DNA of 16,264 nt from Micavibrio sp. UBA6145. GTDB taxonomy: Bacteria > Pseudomonadota > Alphaproteobacteria > Micavibrionales > UBA1664. Of the stretch, positions 1 through 7,370 are shown piece after piece. Below the pieces are notes generated by a model. That model was not told the DNA's origin. It saw only the letters and a list, made by a program, of their open reading frames with translations, and did not search any database. Position 1 is the first letter of the stretch; the number at the start of each line of letters is the position of its first letter. The DNA is taken from the NCBI GenBank assembly GCA_002423205.1, contig DIUZ01000015.1, positions 1 through 16,264 of the forward strand. Direction: 5' to 3'. The translations under genes and the position numbers were made by a program.

Positions 1-1697
1 TGGACAACAACGCCATCGAAAAAGAGCGTGGTATCACGATTTTGGCCAAGAACTGTGCCGTGAGCTGGCAGGGAACGCACATCAACATCGTGGACACACC
101 CGGCCACGCCGACTTCGGCGGTGAGGTTGAGCGCATCATGGGCATGGTCGACGGCGTCGTCCTGCTGGTCGACTCCGCTGAATCCGTTCTGCCGCAAACC
201 AAATTCGTTCTGGGCAAGGCCCTTGCCAAGGGTCTGCGCCCGATCGTCGTCGTCAACAAGGTTGACCGTCCCGACGCCCGTCCGCACACCGTGCACGACG
301 AAATTTTCGACCTGTTCGCCGCCCTCGACGCGACGCCGGAACAACTCGACTTCCCGATGCTCTTTGCCTCAGGCCGTAGCGGCTGGGCCGTTAAGGACCT
401 GGAAGACGAACGCAAAGACCTGACCCCGCTGTTCGAACTGATCGTCAGCCACGTGCCGCAACCCAAAGTCGACGAGAACGCGCCGTTCTCCCTGCTCGCC
501 ACCATCCTGTCGTCCGACCCGTGGCTGGGCCGTGTTCTGACGGGCCGCGTGCAAACCGGTAAAATCAAAACCAACGCGCCGTTCAAAGCCATGGACCGCG
601 ACGGCAAAATCATCGAACAGGGCCGCATCACCAAAATCCTGACCTTCCGTGGTCTGGAACGCGTCCCGACCGACGAAGCCGTCGCAGGCGATATTATCTC
701 CATCGCCGGCATGACCAAGGCCACCGTCGCAGACACGCTGTGCGATCCGTCTGTCATGGAGCCGATCCCGGCCAACCCGATCGATCCGCCGACCATCGCC
801 ATCACCTTCTCGGTCAATGACTCGCCGCTCGCCGGCACCGAAGGCTCCAAAGTGACGGGCCGCGCCATCCGCGACCGCCTTTTTGCCGAAGCCGAAGGCA
901 ACGTCGCCATCCGCGTCCGTGAAACCGACGCCAAAGACGCCTGCGAAGTCGCAGGCCGCGGTGAACTCCAGCTCGGCGTTCTGATCGAACAGATGCGCCG
1001 CGAAGGTTACGAACTGACCATTTCCCGTCCCCGCGTTCTGTTCAAGGACGTCGACGGCCAGAAAATGGAACCGATCGAAGAAGTTCAGGTCGACGTGGAC
1101 GAGGAATTCTCGGGCGCCGTCGTCAACAAAATCTCCGAACGTAAAGGCGAAATGACCGACATGCGTCCGATGGGCGCCGGCAAGATCCGTATCAAGTTCC
1201 TCGCCCCCTCACGTGGCCTGATTGGTTACCAATCAGAGTTCCTCTCAAGCACGCGCGGCACGGGTATCATGAACCGTATCTTCCACTCCTACGCCCCGCA
1301 CAAAGGCCCGATCCCGACCCGCCACACCGGCGTGTTGATTTCGACCGGCAACGGTGAATCGGTGGCGTATGCGATGTGGAAACTGGAAGACCGCGGTCCG
1401 ATGCTGATCCAGCCGGGCGTGCCCGTCTATACCGGCATGATCATCGGCCAGAACTCGAAAGACAACGACCTCGACGTCAACGTGCTGGAAGGTAAAAAGC
1501 TGACCAACATGCGCGCCTCCGGTACCGACGAAGCTGTCCGTCTGACCCCGCCCATTCAAATGACGTTGGAGCGTGCCATCGCCTACATCAACGACGATGA
1601 ACTGGTCGAAGTGACCCCGAAATCGATCCGCCTGCGCAAAAAATACCTCGACCAGAACATGCGCAAGCGCATGAGCAAAAAGGCCGAAAGCGCGTAA
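1..1697 (+). CDS. typA: TypA/BipA ribosome-associated GTPase (5' truncated)
   Basis: This is a translational GTPase of the EF-G-like superfamily that acts on the ribosome (50S assembly, stress and cold adaptation in studied bacteria). The reading frame is already open at base 3, and bases 1-2 look like the end of a Met codon, so the window cuts the gene. Compared with E. coli BipA, which I recall as about 607 residues, roughly the first 43 residues are missing, including the P-loop. Visible in order are the switch I/G2 segment EKERGITILAKN, G3 DTPGHADFGGEVER, G4 NKVDRPDARP, the domain II beta-barrel, and the BipA-specific C-terminal part with GKKLTNMRASGTDEA and DDELVEVTPKSIRLRKK. An internal TTG at base 42 is not the start, because the G2 motif lies upstream of it. 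The stop is TAA and a terminator follows directly. Family assignment is certain. Confidence 0.97.
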   Translation, partial: DNNAIEKERGITILAKNCAVSWQGTHINIVDTPGHADFGGEVERIMGMVDGVVLLVDSAESVLPQTKFVLGKALAKGLRPIVVVNKVDRPDARPHTVHDEIFDLFAALDATPEQLDFPMLFASGRSGWAVKDLEDERKDLTPLFELIVSHVPQPKVDENAPFSLLATILSSDPWLGRVLTGRVQTGKIKTNAPFKAMDRDGKIIEQGRITKILTFRGLERVPTDEAVAGDIISIAGMTKATVADTLCDPSVMEPIPANPIDPPTIAITFSVNDSPLAGTEGSKVTGRAIRDRLFAEAEGNVAIRVRETDAKDACEVAGRGELQLGVLIEQMRREGYELTISRPRVLFKDVDGQKMEPIEEVQVDVDEEFSGAVVNKISERKGEMTDMRPMGAGKIRIKFLAPSRGLIGYQSEFLSSTRGTGIMNRIFHSYAPHKGPIPTRHTGVLISTGNGESVAYAMWKLEDRGPMLIQPGVPVYTGMIIGQNSKDNDLDVNVLEGKKLTNMRASGTDEAVRLTPPIQMTLERAIAYINDDELVEVTPKSIRLRKKYLDQNMRKRMSKKAESA

Positions 1698-1716
1698 GCG
1701 TTACGCCCATAACATT

Positions 1717-1746
1717 AAAAAAGCCCGGAGCGATCCGGGCTTTTTT
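1717..1746 (+). terminator. Rho-independent terminator of typA
   Basis: A perfect 7-bp stem GCCCGGA/TCCGGGC (1723-1729 with 1734-1740) is closed by a GCGA (GNRA-type) tetraloop. Six A's precede it and six T's follow it, so the stem could extend with A-U pairs and might also work on the other strand. It begins 20 bases after the typA stop and separates typA from the ArsR gene. Confidence 0.93.
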
Positions 1747-1771
1747 ATTTAAACCTGCGCCCAATCTGTTT

Positions 1772-1796
1772 AATAGTTCAGTAAGTATGAACTATT
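1772..1796. promoter_or_regulatory. Perfect 9-bp inverted repeat, probable operator of the ArsR-type regulator
   Basis: AATAGTTCA (1772-1780) and TGAACTATT (1788-1796) are exact reverse complements separated by 7 bases. The right arm runs into the -35 box (1795-1800) of the promoter for the ArsR-type gene. Weaker outer symmetry, CCAAT at 1761 and ATTGG at 1802, surrounds it. ArsR dimers bind AT-rich dyads of this size that overlap their own promoters, so negative autoregulation is the natural reading. Occupancy is inferred, not shown. Confidence 0.7.
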
Positions 1797-1823
1797 GAAT
1801 TATTGGTCGCGGGGCGCTATAAT
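1795..1823 (+). promoter_or_regulatory. Near-consensus sigma70-type promoter of the ArsR-type gene
   Basis: The -35 box is TTGAAT (1795-1800), the spacer 17 bases, and the -10 box a perfect TATAAT (1818-1823). The ATG at 1830 starts 7 bases past the end of the -10 box, where transcription should begin, so the mRNA would be leaderless. There is no Shine-Dalgarno sequence between promoter and ATG. Confidence 0.8.
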
Positions 1824-1829
1824 AAATTC

Positions 1830-2168
1830 ATGCGTCCCCTTTATCACCCGCCGGTATCCGAGATTACGGTCGAGGGCATTCTCTATGCCCTGGCCGACCC
1901 CGCACGCGTGGCAATCTTAAGCCAGCTTATGAACGCCGAATGCGAACAGAACTGCACCGCCTTTGCAAAACTGGGTAACAAAAAAATGCCCAAATCCACA
2001 TTGTCCCAGCATTTCCGTATCTTGCGCGAGGCTGGTCTTATTCGGTCTGAACGTGTCGGTGTCGAAATGCGCAACCGCATACGCTGCGGCGAACTCAAGG
2101 GAAAATACGCGACAATGATCGAAGCAATTCTGAAAGCATACGCAGGGCAGAAGCGACAAAAAGCCTAA
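1830..2168 (+). CDS. ArsR/SmtB-family winged-helix transcriptional regulator
   Basis: A 112-residue protein of the small ArsR-type (HTH_20-like) repressor group. The core reads ALADPARVAILSQL (about residues 20-33), then the recognition helix region KSTLSQHFRILREAGLIRSE (about 55-74) and a wing containing GVEMRNRIR. Cysteines sit at 38, 42 and 86. The pair 38/42 lies just before the DNA-reading helices and could sense metal or redox state, but no standard CVC metal motif is present. I start it at ATG 1830 rather than the TTG at 1803, because TTG 1803 lies upstream of the -10 box and adds nine residues outside the domain. A dyad overlaps its promoter. The antiporter gene follows 36 bases downstream on the same strand, so it is the likely target besides the regulator itself. 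The ligand is unknown. Confidence 0.88.
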   Translation: MRPLYHPPVSEITVEGILYALADPARVAILSQLMNAECEQNCTAFAKLGNKKMPKSTLSQHFRILREAGLIRSERVGVEMRNRIRCGELKGKYATMIEAILKAYAGQKRQKA

Positions 2169-2197
2169 CGACAATCCTTTAACATCTTTGGTAGAAT
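2168..2197 (+). promoter_or_regulatory. Possible weak promoter of the antiporter gene
   Basis: TAGAAT (2192-2197) resembles a -10 box and ends 7 bases before the ATG at 2205. A poor -35 match, ACGACA (2168-2173), lies 18 bases upstream. The antiporter start has no Shine-Dalgarno sequence, which makes either a leaderless transcript or read-through from the ArsR promoter plausible. Confidence 0.35.
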
Positions 2198-2204
2198 CAT
2201 ATTC

Positions 2205-3953
2205 ATGGAACACGGATCAATCCCACATCTTCGCGAAATTCTTATCTTCCTGACGGCTGCCGGCATTCTGGTGCCGTTGTTTCAGCGCTTTAAAATTTCG
2301 TCGATCCTGGGCTTCCTCTTCGCAGGCTTCCTGCTGGGTCCCCACGGCGCGGGCCAGTTGGGCGAATTTTGGCCGCCGATCAGCAACATCGTCATCACCG
2401 ACAACGAAGGCATCCACGCCCTCGCTGAAATGGGCATCGTCTTCCTGCTCTTCATGATCGGCCTCGAACTCTCGTTCGAGCGTCTGTCATCCATGCGCAA
2501 GACCGTCTTCGGCCTGGGCAGCATGCAGGTTCTGGGTGCCGCCGCCGTGATCGGCCTGATCGCCTGGGCTTTTGGCAACGGACCGGAAACCGCCGTCATT
2601 CTGGGCCTTGGCTTTGCCCTGTCGTCCACCGCCATCGTCATGCAGCTCATGACCGAACAAAAACGCCTCGGCTCCACCGTTGGCCGCAAAAGCTTTGCCA
2701 TCCTTCTGTTTCAGGATTTAAGCGTCGTCCTGCTGCTCTTCATCCTCGGCTTCATGGGGGCCAGCGCCAACAGCGATACATCGCTGGTCGTCTATCTTGC
2801 CAAGGCCCTTGGCTCCGCCGCGCTTGCCATCGGTGTCATCATCGTTCTTGGCCGCCTGGCCCTGCGCCCGATTTTTAAAATGGTCGGTAAAAGCCAGAAC
2901 AAGGAATTGTTCATGGCCGCCACCCTGCTGGCCGTCATTTCCATCGCCGCATTCACACAATGGGCCGGCATGTCACTGGCCCTCGGAGCGTTTCTGGCGG
3001 GCCTGTTGCTTGCGGAAACCGAATACCGCCACGATATCGAAATCACGATCGAACCATTCAAGGGCCTGCTTCTCGGCCTGTTCTTCATGTCGGTCGGCAT
3101 GGACATCAATATCGGGTCCATCCTTGAAAATCCCATCCTGATCCCGGCTTCCGTCATCGGTCTGTTCCTGATCAAGGCGGCAACGCTTTACCCCGCCGCC
3201 CGCCGCTTCGGTCTTAAACGCGGCAAGGCGATCGAACTCGGCCTGCTTCTGGGCCAGGGCGGTGAATTCGCCTTCGTCGTGCTGGCCATGGCCACATCGA
3301 TGAGCATGATCAACCGTGACGTCGCACAGTTCATGCTTATCGTTACATCTCTGTCGATGATGCTCACCCCCCTTGTCGCCAATCTCGGTTACCGCCTGCG
3401 CATTAAAATCGACGGTGACGATGTCTCCCTGCACGGTGCCGGCGCGGCGGAGGTCGACAGCATCGACAACCATGTCGTCATGGCGGGCTGTGGCCGCATG
3501 GGCCGCCTGCTCAGCGATATTCTTAACCGCTCCCAGATTCCTGCCGTCGGTATCGACGCCGATCCCAACGCGGGCGGTGGTGCCGTTCGTGGCGTGCCGG
3601 TTCTGCATGGTGACGCTGCCGATGAAGACGTGCTGATCCGCGCCGGTATTCACCGCGCTATTGCCGTCGCGATTCTGATTGATGACGCCTACCAGGCAAA
3701 ACGCGTCATGGCCGCCGTCAAGAAAATGGCCCCGCATCTGCCCGTGGTCGCCCGCGCCCGCGACGCGCAACACGCGGCCGAGCTGTACCGCATGGGTGCC
3801 ACCGTCACGATCCCGGACGTGATCGAAGGCTCGCTCCACGTCGCACAGGAATTGCTGATGAATATCGGCATACCCGAAGACGCCGCGCGCCACGCCATCG
3901 ACCAGCAACGCGCAGTGGAATCCCACCTGATCGAAAACGCCAAAGCGGCATAA
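2205..3953 (+). CDS. KefB-like cation/proton antiporter (CPA2 family) with RCK/TrkA-N domain
   Basis: An inner-membrane monovalent-cation:proton antiporter of 582 residues. Residues about 8-395 form the CPA2 exchanger domain: many hydrophobic helices, GIVFLLFMIGLELSFERL (about 75-92), the helix-break segment GLGFALSSTAIVMQLMTEQ, and FAILLFQDLSVVLLL. Residues about 420-535 are a soluble TrkA-N (RCK) domain with the nucleotide-binding turn VVMAGCGRMGRLL and a following acidic IDAD. There is no TrkA-C domain, as in Kef-type proteins. The family couples K+ (or Na+) efflux to proton entry, and E. coli KefB/KefC are gated by glutathione adducts. I see no evidence here for the ion or the gating ligand, nor a KefG/KefF-type partner gene. 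Its neighbour is an ArsR-type regulator. It ends at its own terminator. Confidence 0.92.
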   Translation: MEHGSIPHLREILIFLTAAGILVPLFQRFKISSILGFLFAGFLLGPHGAGQLGEFWPPISNIVITDNEGIHALAEMGIVFLLFMIGLELSFERLSSMRKTVFGLGSMQVLGAAAVIGLIAWAFGNGPETAVILGLGFALSSTAIVMQLMTEQKRLGSTVGRKSFAILLFQDLSVVLLLFILGFMGASANSDTSLVVYLAKALGSAALAIGVIIVLGRLALRPIFKMVGKSQNKELFMAATLLAVISIAAFTQWAGMSLALGAFLAGLLLAETEYRHDIEITIEPFKGLLLGLFFMSVGMDINIGSILENPILIPASVIGLFLIKAATLYPAARRFGLKRGKAIELGLLLGQGGEFAFVVLAMATSMSMINRDVAQFMLIVTSLSMMLTPLVANLGYRLRIKIDGDDVSLHGAGAAEVDSIDNHVVMAGCGRMGRLLSDILNRSQIPAVGIDADPNAGGGAVRGVPVLHGDAADEDVLIRAGIHRAIAVAILIDDAYQAKRVMAAVKKMAPHLPVVARARDAQHAAELYRMGATVTIPDVIEGSLHVAQELLMNIGIPEDAARHAIDQQRAVESHLIENAKAA

Positions 3954-3982
3954 GAAAAGGCCCCTGATCGGGGCCTTTTCTT
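3954..3982 (+). terminator. Rho-independent terminator of the antiporter gene
   Basis: A perfect 11-bp stem (3954-3964 with 3970-3980) has the loop TGATC, and its 3' arm ends in CCTTTTC followed by TT. The stem starts on the base after the antiporter stop codon. The A-run on its 5' side means it may also stop transcripts from the minus-strand gene that ends at 4012. Confidence 0.9.
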
Positions 3983-4011
3983 ATCATATTCATTCATAAT
4001 TTAAACGCGTC

Positions 4012-4497
4012 TCAGAAAAGACGACCGTTACTTAAATATATTTTTTGAATTTCACTTCTAGCATAACCTGCATACTGCTGAAGTATTTTAAATTGAAGAT
4101 GTCGCGCCTCGTTGAGTTGCTGCTTGTTCAAGTGGTCGGCCATTTTATCCAATGTTTTGATAACATTCTTCAGATCATCAGTTTCTTTCATTAGCGCCAA
4201 ACAGCCCATAGTCTTATACAAAATCAAAATAAGATTTTCGTGCTTTTGAAACATTTCGTGAGCATTTAATTCAGGATTTTTAGGATCTGAAATTCTTGCA
4301 AAATCATCTATCCGACTAAGCATTTCACAAAGATAGTTATGCCCCTGAAGCAAATGTTCGTGTCTTTTGCTATTTGAATACAATCTGCCTTGGGCACGTA
4401 TACCTAACCAAACACCAAAAAACGCAAAGGCACCCGTGGCAAGAGTGGCCCATGCTTGCCACTCTGCCTGCATTAGTTGTCCCAAAGTACAAATCAC
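4012..4497 (-). CDS. Hypothetical AT-rich single-pass membrane protein
   Basis: I do not recognise this family. From GTG 4497 the protein has 161 residues; from ATG 4473, which has a GGGA about 7 bases upstream, it has 153. The GTG gives a GTGA overlap with the stop of the upstream gene, which suggests translational coupling, so I keep the longer form with low certainty. Residues about 14-33 (WATLATGAFAFFGVWLGI) form one membrane helix. The rest is a mostly helical, charged domain with several Lys/Glu/Gln-rich stretches, probably cytoplasmic. Base composition is unlike its neighbours: two 60-base lines I counted have 20 and 19 G+C, against 33 in a line of the antiporter gene. The codon choice is correspondingly AT-rich, which suggests recent acquisition or relaxed selection. 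Small phage- or plasmid-associated membrane proteins with this layout exist, but I cannot assign one. Confidence 0.7.
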   Translation of the reverse strand: MICTLGQLMQAEWQAWATLATGAFAFFGVWLGIRAQGRLYSNSKRHEHLLQGHNYLCEMLSRIDDFARISDPKNPELNAHEMFQKHENLILILYKTMGCLALMKETDDLKNVIKTLDKMADHLNKQQLNEARHLQFKILQQYAGYARSEIQKIYLSNGRLF

Positions 4498-5783
4498 TTC
4501 TTCAGATTCTTGAGAATGGCGAACGGGTTGCCGTCATCGTCGCCGTCTTTCTTCGTGCTTTCGAAGGTATAGACGCGGCCCTCATTGCTTTGGGTGCGGG
4601 CGTTGCGGCCATCTTTCGGACGGTACGCCACCTTATCATCGTCGCGGCCACGTTTGCGGTCACGATCACGGTCGCCGCCTTTCGGACGGGAATCGCGTTC
4701 CTTCTGGCGTTCTTCTTCGCGCTGCTTGATACGCTCGCGGTCTTCGTCGCTGAGCATAACCGGCTTGTTCGGGTCGAACGCCTTTTTCGGCGCACGCACG
4801 CGTTGCTTGCCTTGTTCTTTTTTCTCGCGGCGCTGCGGACGATCGGACATCTTCCCGCGCTTGAGCATGAACTTGACGCTCACGACAGCCGGTTTGGCCG
4901 GTTCCTGGATCATGGCCGCAACTTCGGCCGCAACAACTTCAGCCGCAGGCGCTGCTTCCAGTGCAGGCGCTTCTGCCAGTGCTTCAACCGTTGTGACCGT
5001 TTCCGGTGTTGCCTCAACCGGTATCTCATCCTTCAGGCGACGGTGACCCATCGCCTCCAGAATGGCGTACAGACCTTCAAGATTCGTGCCCAGCCACTCG
5101 GCATATTTGTGCCGCGCTTCGAACACGCCCTTGTCGGCGCTGTCGTAAATATCGGTGATCACGCGGTCCAGCATGTCGATGCGGATGGCACGCGGGCCAA
5201 ATACCGGGTATCCGATCATGCGGTAGAAATTGCGGTCAATCGTGGCCGGGTCGACGACTTCGGACACGCGGCCATCGGCGGGTCTTGCGACCGGCAATGC
5301 CTTGTCGTTCCATACGGCCCACAACAACGCGCGCATTTTAATCGCCGCCGGTTTCACCAGCGCAGGCAGGAATGCCAAAATCGGTCCCAGGCGCACGCCT
5401 TTGGACCGAAGGGTTTTGCGTGTCTCGGGATCAAGCTTGGCAATCTGGTCTTCCAGATCGGCCCGGTGCATGACACCCAGATGTTCGTAAAGCTGCGCGC
5501 CAATTTCGCGCGGCGCGCCTTCCGGCAACGCCCCCTCGCCGGCTTCCTGCTTCAACAGGAACAGCGGCTCAAGCACCGTGCGGATATGAATGGCAAGCCA
5601 GTCTTTGGCAGCGTCGTAATCGGTCGTCGGCGCAAGCATCGCCTCGCCTTTTACAATCTTGCCGACGGCAGAACCCGGAAGCGGATTGGTGGCATCAGGC
5701 TGGAACAGAATTTGGCCATCGTCAGCGAGCGAATAACGCCCCGTCGATGCGGGCTGCGGCGCAGTGGGAATAGAGTCGGTCAT
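4494..5783 (-). CDS. Stand-alone C-terminal module of the alphaproteobacterial Suv3/MgpS-type helicase family
   Basis: A 429-residue soluble protein. Residues about 15-260 match, by my recollection, the region that follows the motor domains in long alphaproteobacterial helicases: SLADDGQILF, the AIHIRTVLEPLF segment, GVRLGPILAFLPALVKPAA (about 129-147; family form near GVRFGAYHIYLPALLKPA), and WLGTNLEGLYAILEAMGHR (about 240-258). The final NPFAILKNLKK resembles the SPFA-x-L tail of those helicases. No Walker A, DEAD-type or other motor motif is present, and the 117-base upstream gap contains this gene's own promoter, so it is not merely a 3' fragment. Between module and tail lie an Ala/Glu/Val-rich linker (about 265-300) and a long Arg/Lys/Asp low-complexity stretch (about 305-415) that could bind RNA. 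RNA metabolism is likely but the exact role is unknown. The start is ATG 5783. Confidence 0.72.
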   Translation of the reverse strand: MTDSIPTAPQPASTGRYSLADDGQILFQPDATNPLPGSAVGKIVKGEAMLAPTTDYDAAKDWLAIHIRTVLEPLFLLKQEAGEGALPEGAPREIGAQLYEHLGVMHRADLEDQIAKLDPETRKTLRSKGVRLGPILAFLPALVKPAAIKMRALLWAVWNDKALPVARPADGRVSEVVDPATIDRNFYRMIGYPVFGPRAIRIDMLDRVITDIYDSADKGVFEARHKYAEWLGTNLEGLYAILEAMGHRRLKDEIPVEATPETVTTVEALAEAPALEAAPAAEVVAAEVAAMIQEPAKPAVVSVKFMLKRGKMSDRPQRREKKEQGKQRVRAPKKAFDPNKPVMLSDEDRERIKQREEERQKERDSRPKGGDRDRDRKRGRDDDKVAYRPKDGRNARTQSNEGRVYTFESTKKDGDDDGNPFAILKNLKK

Positions 5784-5791
5784 CGGCCCAG

Positions 5792-5820
5792 ACTATATGC
5801 ACCTGTAAGGCCGGGTGCAA
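5792..5820 (-). promoter_or_regulatory. Sigma70-type promoter of the helicase-module gene
   Basis: Reading the minus strand, TTGCAC (5820-5815), a 17-base spacer and TATAGT (5797-5792) form a good promoter. The -10 box ends 8 bases before the ATG at 5783. The 8 bases between have no purine-rich ribosome site, so this is a candidate leaderless start. Confidence 0.7.
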
Positions 5821-5851
5821 CCCGGAAACGGCGGATTTTCAGCAGATTGCC

Positions 5852-5880
5852 TTGGGCGGACGCGCTAAAAATGCTATGTA
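5852..5880 (+). promoter_or_regulatory. Probable promoter of the exported-protein gene
   Basis: TTGGGC (5852-5857), a 17-base spacer and TATGTA (5875-5880) lie just upstream of a ribosome site GGGAG (5889-5893) and the ATG at 5901. A transcript starting near 5887 would have a leader of about 14 bases. The -35 match is poor beyond TTG. Confidence 0.45.
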
Positions 5881-5900
5881 TATGCAACGGGAGATACCTC

Positions 5901-7370
5901 ATGATCCGACACTTCATCTTTGCCATCGCTTTGTTTGCCTGCGCCCCGGCTTTTGCCGCCGCCAAAATCGACCAGGCCGGTGCCGACGCCCTGAAGCCCC
6001 GGGTCGCTGATTCCCTTGCTTCCGTGGCCGCATCCTTCTCCCAAAGCGGCATCACGATGCAGCAGACCGGCACCTTGCTGGTTGAACCCGCCGGCGACTA
6101 TTACGCGGTCACGACCCCCAATATCACGCTGACCCTGCCCAACGGTGTCACCCGCACCGTCGGCATGGTGGCCATCAACGCCATCCCCACCGACAATGCC
6201 GATGTCTTCAAGGTCGCCGTCGCCCTGCCAACCCCGATGATCGACACCAAGGACGGCAAAACTGTCGGCGCGCTCGAAATCGGCACCCAGTCGATGAACG
6301 GTATCTGGAATCTGGCGGCACTTGCCTTCCTGCAACTCGACGCCGATTACAAAAACATCCGTCAGAACGACCAGACGCGCAACGCGCTCACCACCGTGCC
6401 GGAACTGACCATCGACACAAAACTCACGCCCAATGGCGCGCTTTATTCCGGCCCGCTGGAAATGGTGTTCACCGGCATGTCCCGCACCGAACCCAAGCTC
6501 TCATGGTCCGCCGCCACTATCCGCGCGCGCATCATGCTCCATGACGTCGATTTGAAAATCGCCAACGATGCCAAGAAAGCCGTGGCCGGTGGCGACGCCG
6601 CAAATATCAATGCCGCCATGATCGCCTATTTCACCAAGGCCATCGACCGTGCTGATATTTTCCTCGACGAACAGGACGTCAGATACAAGACCACCAATGC
6701 TGATGGCACGACTGCCGAGCGCACGTTCAAGACACTGACCGCGCGCGCCAGCCTTGCCAAAATCAAATCCGGTCTTGCCGATGGCAAGATGAACGTCACT
6801 GTTGAGGGCATCGCCACATCAGACCCGCAACAGGTTCAGTTTACCCCGACGCGCGCCAATTTTAACGGCACCATAGAACGCTTCCCGGTCGCGGGTTTTT
6901 TCGCGGCTGCCGACCGCACCGCCATGGAAAGCGCCTTTAATGACGCCAAAACCCGCGTTGTTTTTGAAAACAGCGTGATGGAAGCACCCGCCTATCACAT
7001 GTCCATGAACGCCGATGTCAGCGCCAAAAGCAAACTGGGTGTCGGCAAATACCATCTGGAAGTGCGCGGCATTGACCAGTTGATCGCCCATCTCAATTCG
7101 CCGCAGGGGGCGCACGCTCTCGGCCTTGGCGGCGGCGCGGTTACCAATCTTGTTCCGCTGCTCGCCGTGGTACAACTGACCGGTCAGGGCGCAAAAGATG
7201 CGCAGGGCCGCGACATCCGCACATATGATCTGGTGCTCAAGGACGATGGCCGCATCATTCTCAACGGCAATGACCTGACGGCTATTGCATCAACACTGCA
7301 ACAGGCAGCCAATGGCGCAAAGGCGCAAGGCCCCCTCGCGCCGGTCATCGTCGCACCGCCGAAAAAATAA
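5901..7370 (+). CDS. Exported protein of unknown function
   Basis: A 489-residue protein with a clear Sec signal peptide: MIRHF, a hydrophobic core, and APAFA before AAK (cleavage after about residue 22). A cysteine occurs in LFAC, but the preceding Phe does not fit a lipobox, so type I cleavage is likelier. The mature part has no further membrane helix, is rich in Ala, Asp and Thr, and has alternating strand-like segments such as LTLPNGVTRTVGMVAI and YHLEVRGIDQLIAHL. It ends in a Pro/Lys tail (VIVAPPKK). The texture suggests an elongated periplasmic beta-rich protein of the DUF945 or DUF2125 sort, but I cannot confirm either. The open frame extends upstream to 4374, antisense to the helicase-module gene. 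I reject that extension, because ATG 5901 has a GGGAG site 7 bases upstream and begins the signal peptide. The gene ends directly against hemW. Confidence 0.82.
   Translation: MIRHFIFAIALFACAPAFAAAKIDQAGADALKPRVADSLASVAASFSQSGITMQQTGTLLVEPAGDYYAVTTPNITLTLPNGVTRTVGMVAINAIPTDNADVFKVAVALPTPMIDTKDGKTVGALEIGTQSMNGIWNLAALAFLQLDADYKNIRQNDQTRNALTTVPELTIDTKLTPNGALYSGPLEMVFTGMSRTEPKLSWSAATIRARIMLHDVDLKIANDAKKAVAGGDAANINAAMIAYFTKAIDRADIFLDEQDVRYKTTNADGTTAERTFKTLTARASLAKIKSGLADGKMNVTVEGIATSDPQQVQFTPTRANFNGTIERFPVAGFFAAADRTAMESAFNDAKTRVVFENSVMEAPAYHMSMNADVSAKSKLGVGKYHLEVRGIDQLIAHLNSPQGAHALGLGGGAVTNLVPLLAVVQLTGQGAKDAQGRDIRTYDLVLKDDGRIILNGNDLTAIASTLQQAANGAKAQGPLAPVIVAPPKK

Noticed and set aside
2973..3926. 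A 317-codon frame on the minus strand opposite the antiporter gene
   Set aside because: It mirrors a GC-rich membrane protein, is rich in His/Asp/Gly/Gln with no recognisable motif, and has no supporting start signals.
4374..5900. A long upstream extension of the exported-protein reading frame, making a 998-residue protein
   Set aside because: It runs antisense through the helicase-module gene and gives Arg/Phe/His-rich text without domain character. The signal peptide and ribosome site place the true start at 5901.
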